Positions 45,075-53,861 of a stretch of 64,000 nt of DNA are shown in pieces. The stretch spans positions 959,856 through 1,023,855 of the forward strand of contig NZ_CP090958.1 of the NCBI RefSeq assembly GCF_025787225.1, read 5' to 3'. Positions within the stretch are counted from its first letter, which is position 1; each line of letters begins with the position of its first letter. A model generated the notes under the pieces. That model made no database searches, was not told the origin of the DNA, and saw nothing but the letters and a program-made list of their open reading frames with translations. The DNA comes from Saxibacter everestensis. Lineage in GTDB: Bacteria > Actinomycetota > Actinomycetes > Actinomycetales > Brevibacteriaceae. The position numbers and the translations under genes were made by a program.

Positions 45075-46067
45075 CTACTTCTGCAGTTCGTCCAGCGCCC
45101 GCTTGGACCCCGGATGCAGCGGAATCGGTCCCAGATCGGTGGCTGTCTTCAGGTCGATGTCTTTGGCAGCGGCGTGCACGGCGACCAGATCGTCCTTCTT
45201 ATCGAAGACCAGCTTGGTCAACGCGCAAGCGGTGCCTTCATCCATGTCGTTCTTCACCAGCAGGACGTTCGGCACGGCAACTGTCGGGACGTCCTCAGGC
45301 GTCTTGTACGTGTCCGCGGGAATGGTGCTCTGCTGGTAGACCGGGTTGATCTCCTGCAGCTTCGGCAGCAGCGGCGTGATGTCGATGAACTCGATCTGGT
45401 CCCCGATCGACGTGAACAAGTCGGTCATCGCCGCGGTCGGCAGTCCGCCGGACCACACCAGCCCATCGATCGAGCCGTCCTTCATGCCGTCGACCGTCTT
45501 GGTGAGGTCAAGGCGCTGCTTCTTCACGTCGCCATTACCGAGCCCGGCAGTTTCGATCAGCCGGTTTGCGATCACCTCGGTGCCCGAGTTGGGCGAGCCG
45601 GTTGAAATCGTCTTTCCCTTGAAGTCTTCGATCGATTTGATGTTCGAGTCCTTGCGGACGACGACCTGCGTGTAGTTGGGATAGATCCGGGTCAGCGCGG
45701 AAACGTCCTGCGGGCCGTCGAACGCGCCTTTGCCTTCGATGGCATCGGCAGCGGTATCGGCCAGTGAGAAGGCGATATCGTAATCGCCGGCGACTAGTTG
45801 CTGGACATTCTGCACGGACGCGCCGGTCTCCGCGGCGGTGGCACTGATCTTGGTGTTATCCGAAATCACTTTCGCGAGACCGCCGCCGAGGATGTAGTAG
45901 ACGCCGGTGGAGTTGCCGGTGGCAATCGTCATCCGGCCTTCGCCGGCCTCGCAGGCGCCCGCGCTTTCGCCCGAACTTTCAACGCTGCGCTTGCCGCCGC
46001 AGCCGCTTAAGGCCAGCAGCGCGACCAGGGCTGCGGCAGCAAATCGCTTCTTTCCAGGAATCTTCAT
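45075..46067 (-). CDS. TAXI-family TRAP transporter substrate-binding lipoprotein
   Basis: A 330-residue extracellular binding protein. The lipobox ALSGC (Cys about residue 22) marks it as a lipoprotein. The TAXI-type start, MTIATGNSTGVYYILGGGLAKVIS, and VQNVQQLVAGDYDIAFSLADTA are characteristic. ATG 46067 is used: AAGGAAAG precedes it and it overlaps the permease stop (ATGA). The cargo cannot be told; described TAXI proteins bind carboxylates such as glutamate or 2-oxoglutarate. It is the second gene of a two-gene transporter operon. Confidence 0.9.
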   Translation of the reverse strand: MKIPGKKRFAAAALVALLALSGCGGKRSVESSGESAGACEAGEGRMTIATGNSTGVYYILGGGLAKVISDNTKISATAAETGASVQNVQQLVAGDYDIAFSLADTAADAIEGKGAFDGPQDVSALTRIYPNYTQVVVRKDSNIKSIEDFKGKTISTGSPNSGTEVIANRLIETAGLGNGDVKKQRLDLTKTVDGMKDGSIDGLVWSGGLPTAAMTDLFTSIGDQIEFIDITPLLPKLQEINPVYQQSTIPADTYKTPEDVPTVAVPNVLLVKNDMDEGTACALTKLVFDKKDDLVAVHAAAKDIDLKTATDLGPIPLHPGSKRALDELQK

Positions 46068-48184
46068 GGCTGTACTTCTTTCCTTTTGATGTTTCGGATC
46101 ACAATGAGGTGGACGACGACGGCCAGCGCGAGGCAAGCGAATCCGAGCCCGATGGACAGCGGCTGCAGGTACAGCAGGAAGAGTGCCGCCAGCAGCGCGA
46201 GCACCCGCTCAACCGGTCCGGCCTTCCGGATGATCCAGCCACCGGCAGCCGCAGCAAGGCAGCCGACAGCGACGGCGGAGACCAGGAACGTCCAGCCGAC
46301 CGACGCAATGGAACCTTGCCAGACCAGGTGGCTTCCGTTCGCAGTCAGCACGAATGCCAACGGAACTAGGAAGGCGGGAAGCGCGTACTTGCATGCTTGC
46401 CACATCGTCGGGATCACCTTGCCGCCGGTTATCGCGGCGGAGGCAACGGCCGCGAGCGCGGTTGGCGGTGACACCTCGGACAGCACGGCGTAGTAGAAGA
46501 TGAACATTGCAACCGCTGGTTCCGGAACGCCGAGCGCGATCAACGCAGGGCCGATGATTACCCAGCTGATGATGAATGAGGCGGTGACCGGGACCGCGAG
46601 TCCGAGGATGGTGACGGCCACAGCTGCCATGATCGCCGACAGGATCAGCACTACGGTCGGATCATCGGTCACGGCACTTGCGGCGCCGATCAACATGTCT
46701 GAGAGCACCTGGCCGAGCCCGGTTTTGGTGATCGTGGAGACGATAACCCCCGCCGCCGCGCACACCGCCGCCACCGGAAGAACGGATCGGATGCCGGCGG
46801 CAAGCGCACCGAACACGATGTCCCAGAGGTCCTTCGCGATCGCCGCGACATTTCCCCTGTGCTTGACAATTGCCTCGATCACGGCGAAACCGAGCCCGAC
46901 CAGGGTCGCATAGACGACAGCCTTGAAGGGCGCGATCCCGACGGCAAGGAAAACAACGATGATTCCAAGCGACAGGAAGTGGTAGCCACCTCGCTTCAGG
47001 ATCTTCCAGGCCTTCTTATCCGCGAGCGGAACCTCTTCGACGTCGATCTTTCGCGAATCGATCTCGATGGCGAGGAAAATTCCGAGGTAATAGAGCAGGG
47101 TCGGAACTATTGCCCACAGCAGCACCGCGCCGTAGGAGACATTGAGCAATTCGGCGATGATGAACGCCGCAGCGCCAAGGGTCGGTGGTGAGAGGATTGC
47201 GCCGATGCCGGAGGCGGCCAGCATGCCTCCGGCGTTCTCCTTCGGGTAGCCCGCCTTGCGCAGCACCGGCCAGGTCACCGCGCCAAGGCTGACCGCGGTC
47301 GCGGTTCCCGAGCCGGACACGGTGCCGAGCAGGAAGCCTGACAGCGCTACGGTCCGTCCGGGCGCGGCCTTGGACTTCTTGAAGATGGAGAAGCTCAGAT
47401 CGATGAAGAACTGCCCGGCACCTGTCCGATCGAGCACCGCACCGTAAATGGTGAAAAGCACGATGTAGCTGGCGCAGACGTCGAGCGGCACGCCGTAGAA
47501 CCCGCTGGCGTCGTTGTACAGAGCGTTGACGATCTGGGAGAAGTACAGGCCGGCGTGACTGCCTGGCCAGCTGACAGGCAGGTAGCCGCCGTAGTAGGCG
47601 TACAGGAAGAACACGACGCACACTGCCGGCAGGATCCACCCGGTCGTCCGGCGAGTCGCCTCAAGGATCAGCAGCAGCAACACGCCGCCCATCACGATGT
47701 CCACCTGGCTCAGCGAGCCTTGCCGGTTCAGGAACTCGTCGAATCCGCCCCCGGACCCGAGAATCGTGAATGGAAGCACTGGATACAGGCTGGTCAGCAC
47801 GGCCAGGACGGCCAGGCCCCAGTCGACGACGCCGGGGTCGTCATGGCGGTCAATGAGCTCGGTGCCCTTTTTACGGACGAAACCGGGCCGGTAACAGACG
47901 AAGATCAGCGGCAGGATGCAGGCAAGGAAGAGCATCAGGTAGAACTGGTTGCCGCTTTGCAGCGGGAAGAACACCTGTCGCAGCACGAAGAGCGACACCA
48001 CGAAGCAAACGATCGAAATCGCGCGTTCCAGCTTCGGCGACAGCTGCCGGGAGGGTAGTTCCTCATCGAACTGCGCTATCAGCTCATCGACGCTCGCCTG
48101 GTTCGGAGCAGCCCCCGGCGTGGGTGGGGAAGGGTTGCGGGCGGTGCTGGAATTCATTTCAGCTGTATCGACTTCCTCGTTCAT
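46064..48184 (-). CDS. TRAP transporter permease, fused 4TM-12TM
   Basis: A 706-residue permease that joins the small (DctQ-like) and large (DctM-like) TRAP subunits in one chain, typical of TAXI systems. After a 55-residue cytosolic Pro/Ser-rich start, many hydrophobic segments run to the C terminus; GTVSGSGTATAVSLGAVTWPVLRKAG and the SPPTLGAAAFIIAELL block are TRAP signatures. Uptake is driven by an ion gradient. ATG 48184 has a poor ribosome site; ATG 48157 is an alternative. It is divergent from the LCP gene and precedes the binding-protein gene by a 4-base overlap. Confidence 0.9.
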   Translation of the reverse strand: MNEEVDTAEMNSSTARNPSPPTPGAAPNQASVDELIAQFDEELPSRQLSPKLERAISIVCFVVSLFVLRQVFFPLQSGNQFYLMLFLACILPLIFVCYRPGFVRKKGTELIDRHDDPGVVDWGLAVLAVLTSLYPVLPFTILGSGGGFDEFLNRQGSLSQVDIVMGGVLLLLILEATRRTTGWILPAVCVVFFLYAYYGGYLPVSWPGSHAGLYFSQIVNALYNDASGFYGVPLDVCASYIVLFTIYGAVLDRTGAGQFFIDLSFSIFKKSKAAPGRTVALSGFLLGTVSGSGTATAVSLGAVTWPVLRKAGYPKENAGGMLAASGIGAILSPPTLGAAAFIIAELLNVSYGAVLLWAIVPTLLYYLGIFLAIEIDSRKIDVEEVPLADKKAWKILKRGGYHFLSLGIIVVFLAVGIAPFKAVVYATLVGLGFAVIEAIVKHRGNVAAIAKDLWDIVFGALAAGIRSVLPVAAVCAAAGVIVSTITKTGLGQVLSDMLIGAASAVTDDPTVVLILSAIMAAVAVTILGLAVPVTASFIISWVIIGPALIALGVPEPAVAMFIFYYAVLSEVSPPTALAAVASAAITGGKVIPTMWQACKYALPAFLVPLAFVLTANGSHLVWQGSIASVGWTFLVSAVAVGCLAAAAGGWIIRKAGPVERVLALLAALFLLYLQPLSIGLGFACLALAVVVHLIVIRNIKRKEVQP

Positions 48185-48321
48185 GAGACAACGGTGCTCT
48201 GCGGTACGAATATGATCATAGTCACATCCGATTCGCCGGCCGTAGCAGGATCACCGGCCTTTCGCCATCGGCCGGGCCGGACATTCAGAAAACTCTCATA
48301 TCGGGATGTCACCATCGCCAA

Positions 48322-49638
48322 ATGTCCAAATCCACCAAGAGGCCGGCCCGGGGGCAGGCAGGCTACGTTGTGCCGATCGATGATGTGCCGCGCCATGCCA
48401 GTTCACTTCCGCGCACCCGTGCAAGGTTCGCCGTCGCCATTGCGGCGATGTCCCTGGTTGTCATGCTCGCCGGGACCGGCCTGTTCGCCTTCACCAAGCT
48501 GTCCGGAAACATCAACACCGAGGACATATCCTCGATGGTCGGCAATGACCGGCCGACGGATGACGACACCGCCGACGACCCATACGTCAACGGTGACCTG
48601 AACATTCTGGTGATGGGATCCGACTCGCGCGAGGGCACCGCGAGCTACGGCGCAGTGGAGGGCGCCCGCAGCGACACCACGGCGATAGTTCATGTTTCAG
48701 CCGACCGGAAGGACGTCGAGGTCGTCTCGATTCCGCGCGATTCCATGGTGGCGATTCCGTCCTGCAAAACCGAAGATGGCGGCACAACGCCGGCCGCGAC
48801 GGACAAGTTCAATGCCGCGTTCTCCAAAGGCGGGCCGGCGTGCACAATGAAAACAGTTGAATCGCTGACGGACATCCGGATCGACAACTATGTCGTGGTT
48901 GACTTCAACGGCTTTCAATCGATGGTCGACGGCATTGGCGGAGTAGAGGTCTGTCTTGCCGAGAGCATCCACGATCGCAAGGCAGCAATCGACCTGTCCG
49001 CCGGCAGGCAAACCCTTGACGGCAAAGAGGCCCTCGGGGTTGTCAGGTCACGGCATTCAACGGCCGACGGGTCCGACCTCAGCCGGATCAACCGGCAGCA
49101 ACAATTCCTCGCGGCCATGTTCCATGACCTGACCGCGGCGAAGACGCTCAGCAATCCGACCAAACTCTATTCGTTCCTGGACGCCGCGACCTCGTCGGTG
49201 ACGACGGACCCGGAACTCGGTGATCTGAACAACATGCGGAAGTTGGGCACCTCGATGGCCGGGTTGCCGGAAGACGGTATCAAGTTCGTCACCGTGCCCA
49301 ACGGCGATTCCGGCGATGGCTCGAGTGTGCTGTGGAAGCAGGAGGAGGCCGAATCGTTGTTCGATGCCATCCGCGGAAAGAAGCGGGACGATTCTTCGGC
49401 TGAGACGGACCAGGCCGAGAGCTCACCGGCTGCGAACGGCGACGCGGCGGGATCGAGCCCGGAAGCGGCTGCCACGGCCGGATCGGTGGATGCAACGCCG
49501 GGTGACGAAGCGGCCGACAAACCGGCTGACCCGCCTAGCGATAAGTCGACGGGCAAGTCGACGGACAGCGATGCGGTCGACGAGTCGAGCACCGACACCT
49601 CCGCCAAGGCCAAGGACTCGATGATCTGCGAAGGCTAG
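48322..49638 (+). CDS. LytR-CpsA-Psr (LCP) family protein
   Basis: A 438-residue membrane-anchored LCP protein. These enzymes transfer wall glycopolymers from lipid carriers to peptidoglycan. After a cytosolic stretch there is one membrane segment (about 36-60). The LCP domain (about 90-270) has NILVMGSDSREG, ARSDTTAIVHVSADRKDVEVVSIPRDS and LGVVRSRHSTADGSDLSRINRQQQ, with the Arg and Asp residues that bind the polyprenyl phosphate. The last 90 residues form an acidic low-complexity tail. ATG 48322 has no clear ribosome site. Confidence 0.88.
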   Translation: MSKSTKRPARGQAGYVVPIDDVPRHASSLPRTRARFAVAIAAMSLVVMLAGTGLFAFTKLSGNINTEDISSMVGNDRPTDDDTADDPYVNGDLNILVMGSDSREGTASYGAVEGARSDTTAIVHVSADRKDVEVVSIPRDSMVAIPSCKTEDGGTTPAATDKFNAAFSKGGPACTMKTVESLTDIRIDNYVVVDFNGFQSMVDGIGGVEVCLAESIHDRKAAIDLSAGRQTLDGKEALGVVRSRHSTADGSDLSRINRQQQFLAAMFHDLTAAKTLSNPTKLYSFLDAATSSVTTDPELGDLNNMRKLGTSMAGLPEDGIKFVTVPNGDSGDGSSVLWKQEEAESLFDAIRGKKRDDSSAETDQAESSPAANGDAAGSSPEAAATAGSVDATPGDEAADKPADPPSDKSTGKSTDSDAVDESSTDTSAKAKDSMICEG

Positions 49639-49733
49639 GGCGCCGCCTAGACTTAGACCTTGACGAAATCCAATGCCACCTCCCGGCTGCCCGCGGCCAT
49701 CGGGGGCCGGCGAAGCGAGGAGTACAGATTAAG

Positions 49734-50486
49734 ATGGCAGCGCTGAAAGTCGCGGTAATCGGAGCCAACGGGCGGATGGGGCAGCAGGCGGTCGCCGCCA
49801 TACGGCAAGCCGACGACCTGGAGCTCGTGGCCGAGGTTTCCCGGGGCGATGATCTTACAAATGTCGTCGATGCGGGTGCGCAGATTGCCGTGGAGCTGAC
49901 CGTCCCCGCCTCGACGAAGGAAAACCTGAGGTTCCTGGTCGGCCAGGGCATCCACTGCGTGGTTGGCACCACGGGTTGGGACGAACAATCGCTGGGCGCA
50001 CTTCGCGAGCAGGCCGCCGCCAGGCCCGGGGTGGGCGTGTTGATCGCGCCGAACTTTTCAATTGGCGCCGTACTGGCCATGCATTTCGCGGCGCAGGCCG
50101 CTCGGTTCTTTGAATCCGCTGAGGTGATCGAGTTGCACCACCCGAACAAGGTCGACGCGCCGAGCGGGACCGCGGTGCACACCGCAGAGGGGATCGCTGC
50201 GGCCCGCAGCAAAGCCGGCCTCGGCGCCAGTCCCGATGCCACCCAGCACGGTCTCGATGGCGCGCGTGGCGCCGTCGTCGGCGACGTGCACATCCACTCG
50301 GTTCGGCTCCGCGGACTGGTCGCCCACGAGGAAATCCTTTTCGGCTCACCGGGTGAGCAACTGGTGATCCGGACCGACTCTTTTGATCGCACCTCGTTCA
50401 TGCCCGGCATATTGACCGCTGTGCGCTCAGTGCAGGACCATCCGGGCGTGACCGTCGGGCTGGACAAATACCTCGACCTGCGGTGA
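49734..50486 (+). CDS. dapB: 4-hydroxy-tetrahydrodipicolinate reductase
   Basis: DapB (250 residues) reduces HTPA in lysine and diaminopimelate synthesis. The NAD(P)H motif GANGRMG (residues 10-16) and the catalytic block ELHHPNKVDAPSGTA, with its His pair and Lys, are present. The C-terminal strand region ends VGLDKYLDLR. ATG 49734 follows GCGAGGAG. DapA, the preceding enzyme in the pathway, is encoded at 52947-53861. Confidence 0.96.
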   Translation: MAALKVAVIGANGRMGQQAVAAIRQADDLELVAEVSRGDDLTNVVDAGAQIAVELTVPASTKENLRFLVGQGIHCVVGTTGWDEQSLGALREQAAARPGVGVLIAPNFSIGAVLAMHFAAQAARFFESAEVIELHHPNKVDAPSGTAVHTAEGIAAARSKAGLGASPDATQHGLDGARGAVVGDVHIHSVRLRGLVAHEEILFGSPGEQLVIRTDSFDRTSFMPGILTAVRSVQDHPGVTVGLDKYLDLR

Positions 50487-50510
50487 ACGGACACGACGTG
50501 GAAAAAAGAC

Positions 50511-50981
50511 GTGCCTTCAGCCAGGCAGGCAGCTTTGACTAAGACCAAGATCGGCGTCGCGCTGCTTGTCGCCCTGCTGCTGTTCTACCTGGTCCTGACA
50601 GCGCAGCGCGGTTGGCTGCTGCTCTCTGCCGACCAGCCGCTGTCCAAGGGGCTTGGCGCGGCTCTGTTACTGCTGCCCGTGGTCGGCGTCTGGGCGCTCT
50701 GCAGGGAGCTGATGTTCGGGGCCGCGACGGAACGCCTGGCTGGTCAGCTGGCTGCCGAGGGCGGGCTACCACCGGACGAGCTGCCAAGGACACCTGGCGG
50801 CCGGATAGTCCGCGCGGCCGCGGATGCCGAGTTCGAGAAGTATCAGCAGGAGGCCGAGGCGGCACCGGACGACTGGCGATCCTGGTTCCGGCTTTCCTGC
50901 GCCTACGACGTTTCCGGTGATCGGAAACGTGCACGGTCGACGATGCGACAGGCAGTCGCGATGGAAAAGTCCGGTCGTTAG
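50511..50981 (+). CDS. Membrane protein with two N-terminal segments
   Basis: A 156-residue protein with hydrophobic segments at about 13-32 and 45-62 and a soluble C-terminal half with a helical repeat-like pattern (SWFRLSCAYDVSGDRKRARSTMRQAV) that recalls a single TPR unit. No function is assigned, though actinobacteria often have such a gene after dapB. GTG 50511 lies 24 bp after dapB; TTG at 50536 is an alternative. Its TAG stop is in the first 20-bp tandem repeat unit. Confidence 0.6.
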   Translation: MPSARQAALTKTKIGVALLVALLLFYLVLTAQRGWLLLSADQPLSKGLGAALLLLPVVGVWALCRELMFGAATERLAGQLAAEGGLPPDELPRTPGGRIVRAAADAEFEKYQQEAEAAPDDWRSWFRLSCAYDVSGDRKRARSTMRQAVAMEKSGR

Positions 50982-51050
50982 CGCGACCCGGCGGTCGTTA
51001 GCGCGACCCTCCGGCCGTTAGCGCGACCCGGCGGCGGTTAGCGCGACCCG
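50971..51050. repeat. Four 20-bp tandem units spanning two convergent stops
   Basis: Units start at 50971, 50991, 51011 and 51031 and share GTTAGCGCGACC. In unit 1 the TAG (50979-50981) ends the plus-strand gene; in unit 4 the TTA (51038-51040) gives the TAA stop of the minus-strand gene. In units 1 and 2 each unit can fold as a short hairpin (GGTCG/CGACC). The array may act as a bidirectional terminator. Confidence 0.75.
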
Positions 51051-52183
51051 GCGGCAACGACCTTTCGCGCCGCCGATGATCCGGCGTGTGCCAGCAGTTC
51101 CAGCGGGCCACGGGAGCCGGTCGCGGCGAAGAGGCCGCCGATCGCCAGCGCAACCAGCGCGTGGATCAGGTAGAGCGTGGTCGCGCTGACCGGCACGATG
51201 AAACCGAGCATGACCACATGAGCCGAGTAGAGCGTCAATGTCATCGACCCGGCGCCGGTGAGTGGTGATATTGCTGCCTGATGCCTGCCGAGCGCCTTGC
51301 AAAGCAGCAGGCAGATGGCCAGCACCGTACCGGCTGTCCCTATCGTGTGCGCCAGGTCCAGTGGCGTACCCGAGTGCGGGCCGGCCACCGCCAGCCACCA
51401 CCAGGTGTCCGTCGGAGTCGAGCCGTAGAATCCGGTGTCCAAGGCGAGGTCGAGTCCGCCCGAGGGCTGGTCCGCCGCCAGCAGTCGGGTGTGAACAGCC
51501 GGGGTGATCAGGGCTGCGCTCGCCAGCTTCGCCAGCACGGCGACGGTTGCGGAGCAGGCGAGCAGGGCACACTGAATTCCGATCCGATCGAGGGCGAGCC
51601 TGCCGATCAGCAGGCCGGCGATCAGATAGGCCAGCCATTGCAGCACCGGGTAGTAGCCGGTGAGGAAGAGGGTGCTCAGCAGCGTTGGCAGATCAACGAC
51701 GTCCGCCCAGGTGGGATTGGCTTGCTGCAGTTCGGGCGCATTTCCGCGCAGGAGCTGCGCCAGCACAGGGGAGAGGCCGGTCCACAACACCAGCCAGATG
51801 GCGAGCACCCGCTTGCGCATGCCGAGGAACAGAGTTGCCAACCCAAAGAGCAAGCCGTAGTGCACGAGAATCACCGCGGCCGTCGTCGGCACCAGGCCGA
51901 GGGTTAGACCGATGGCGACTATGATCGCCGCCCGGGTGAGCACTCCCGCACGGGCGGCGGCCAACCCGCGACCGGAGGGCGCTGCCTCCCGCCCGGTCGA
52001 CAGTGCCAGTCCCACTCCGGCCAGCACGGCGAAAAGGGCGGAGGCCCGCCCGGAGAACAGCGCGGCCCAGCTCGGATTGCCCCAGCCGTCGCTGAGCGCG
52101 ACCAGGTGGGTTGCCATCATGCCGAGCAGCGCGAGGCCGCGGGCGGCGTCAACGCCGTGCAGGCGCTCTGTCGACTTGGGCAT
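51038..52183 (-). CDS. DUF418/DUF1624-like multipass membrane protein
   Basis: A 381-residue protein with about ten hydrophobic segments. The start block GVDAARGLALLGMMATH is typical of the acyltransferase-like membrane family that includes heparan-alpha-glucosaminide N-acetyltransferase and the YeiB/DUF418 group. The C-terminal part has GSMTLTLYSAHVVMLG, seen in DUF418 proteins. The acyl donor and acceptor are unknown. ATG 52183 is preferred because it places the conserved block near the start; ATG 52201 is also possible, and a start at 52261 would run over the next gene. Confidence 0.7.
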   Translation of the reverse strand: MPKSTERLHGVDAARGLALLGMMATHLVALSDGWGNPSWAALFSGRASALFAVLAGVGLALSTGREAAPSGRGLAAARAGVLTRAAIIVAIGLTLGLVPTTAAVILVHYGLLFGLATLFLGMRKRVLAIWLVLWTGLSPVLAQLLRGNAPELQQANPTWADVVDLPTLLSTLFLTGYYPVLQWLAYLIAGLLIGRLALDRIGIQCALLACSATVAVLAKLASAALITPAVHTRLLAADQPSGGLDLALDTGFYGSTPTDTWWWLAVAGPHSGTPLDLAHTIGTAGTVLAICLLLCKALGRHQAAISPLTGAGSMTLTLYSAHVVMLGFIVPVSATTLYLIHALVALAIGGLFAATGSRGPLELLAHAGSSAARKVVAAGSR

Positions 52184-52245
52184 GTATTCATCTTGCGGCA
52201 TGAGGCGCTGTCTCGGCACTTCGCTACGTCGCATAGGCTGGTTCG

Positions 52246-52941
52246 GTGACAAATACCCCACTTGGCGTCCTGGAAGGGCGAACCTTCGACGCTGTCCTTT
52301 TTGACCTGGACGGAACCCTGATCAGTTCGATTCCGGCCGTCGAGCGCAGCTGGCGGAAGTGGGCGGAACTCGAAGGTGTCGATCTGGCAGACCTCGAGAC
52401 GCTGCACGGCGTGCCTTCCCGGCAGATCGTGGCTTCTTTGGTGCCGCCGGAACGCGTTGAGGACTCGGTGCGGGTTATCGACGATCTGGAGCTGCAGGAC
52501 ACCGATGGCGTCATAGTGCTGCCAGGGGCCGCCGAGGCCCTGAAGACGCTCCTGGTGCCGGTTGCCGGCGCAGAGCGGCAGTGGGCCGCGATCGCCACAT
52601 CGTGCAGTCGTGCGCTGGCCGCGGTCCGGATAAAGTCCGCCGGGATCAGCCGTCCCGACCTCGTTGTCACGTCGACCGACGTCACGAAGGGCAAGCCAGA
52701 TCCGGAGCCCTACCTGCTGGCGGCCCAGCGGCTCGGCGTCAAAGCGGCGAACTGCCTTGTCGTTGAGGACGCTCCGGCCGGCGTGAGCGCTGGTCGGCTT
52801 GCCGGCGCGAGCACGCTGGCGGTGCGCACTTCGTCGTCGGCGCAGCAACTCGCCGAGGCGGATGCGGTTGTCGACGATCTCGGATCGGTTGCTTTCGTAC
52901 TGGACGATGCAGGCGTCCGGGTACGGTCGGCGGTACGGTAG
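52246..52941 (+). CDS. HAD-family phosphatase
   Basis: A 231-residue HAD subfamily IA hydrolase. Motif I is FDLDGTLISS (nucleophile Asp at about residue 20), motif II is in the AIATSCSRAL stretch, motif III is the Lys of TKGKPDPEPYLLAA and motif IV is VVEDAPAGVSAG. The cap domain spans about 28-100. Likely substrates are small phosphoesters such as sugar phosphates or phosphoglycolate. GTG 52246 follows GGTTCG. It is divergent from the DUF418-like gene and 5 bp before dapA. Confidence 0.85.
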   Translation: MTNTPLGVLEGRTFDAVLFDLDGTLISSIPAVERSWRKWAELEGVDLADLETLHGVPSRQIVASLVPPERVEDSVRVIDDLELQDTDGVIVLPGAAEALKTLLVPVAGAERQWAAIATSCSRALAAVRIKSAGISRPDLVVTSTDVTKGKPDPEPYLLAAQRLGVKAANCLVVEDAPAGVSAGRLAGASTLAVRTSSSAQQLAEADAVVDDLGSVAFVLDDAGVRVRSAVR

Positions 52942-52946
52942 GGGTT

Positions 52947-53861
52947 ATGTTTGAGATGTCTGAATCGCACACCGCGGCGATCACCGCTTTCGGCACCGTA
53001 AGCACAGCGATGGCCACCCCGTTTCGCGCGGATGGCGCCCTGGATCTGGACGGTGCAGCCAAGCTGGCGAGCTACCTCGTCGACCTGGGGAACAATTCAC
53101 TCGTCGTCAGTGGAACCACCGGGGAATCGCCGACGACGTCCGACGAAGAGCAGGACGCTCTGCTGAAGGTCGTGCTGGAAGCCGTCGGCGACCGCGCCCG
53201 GGTGATCGCGGGTGTCGGAACGAACGACACCGCACACTCCGTGCAACTGGCCCGGGTCGCCGCCGAAACCGGGGCGCACGGAGTCCTCGTGGTGACCCCG
53301 TACTACTCGAAGCCACCGCAGTCCGGAATCCAGGCACACATCGAGACGGTGGCCGATGCGACCGACCTCCCGGTGATGATCTACGACATCCCGGGTCGAT
53401 CGGGCGTGCCGATCAGCACTGAAACCCTGGTCCGGCTCGCCGAGCATCCGCGGATTCTTGCCGTGAAGGATGCCAAAGGCGACCTCTATGAGACCTCATG
53501 GGTGATGGCCCGATCGGACCTGGCCTACTACTCCGGCGAGGACGCGCTGAATTACGCACTGCTTACGCACGGCGCGGTGGGTGTGGTCAGCGTCGTCGGA
53601 CACGTTGCCGCGAAGGCATACGCCGAGATGATCGGCGCCGTCCGGGCAGGGAATCTGCTCAGGGCCCGGGAACTGCACTACGAAGTCCTGCCCGTGGTCC
53701 GGGCCATCATGACCCGGACCCAGGGCGCAATAGCTGTTAAAGCCGCTCTCGAAGCGCAAGGCGTTCTGACGAACCGCATGGTCCGTCTGCCGCTACTACC
53801 AGCAACCGATGAAGAGATCCGGGTACTCACCGAGGATCTGAGACAGAACGGATATTTGTGA
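52947..53861 (+). CDS. dapA: 4-hydroxy-tetrahydrodipicolinate synthase
   Basis: DapA (304 residues) joins pyruvate and aspartate semialdehyde in the first committed step of lysine/DAP synthesis. The Schiff-base Lys is K174 (ILAVKDAKGDL), the Tyr of the catalytic triad is in VTPYYSKPPQ, and GTTGESPT binds substrate. The C terminus is normal. ATG 52947 or 52956 may be the start. Its stop overlaps the rnj start (GTGA junction). Confidence 0.96.
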   Translation: MFEMSESHTAAITAFGTVSTAMATPFRADGALDLDGAAKLASYLVDLGNNSLVVSGTTGESPTTSDEEQDALLKVVLEAVGDRARVIAGVGTNDTAHSVQLARVAAETGAHGVLVVTPYYSKPPQSGIQAHIETVADATDLPVMIYDIPGRSGVPISTETLVRLAEHPRILAVKDAKGDLYETSWVMARSDLAYYSGEDALNYALLTHGAVGVVSVVGHVAAKAYAEMIGAVRAGNLLRARELHYEVLPVVRAIMTRTQGAIAVKAALEAQGVLTNRMVRLPLLPATDEEIRVLTEDLRQNGYL

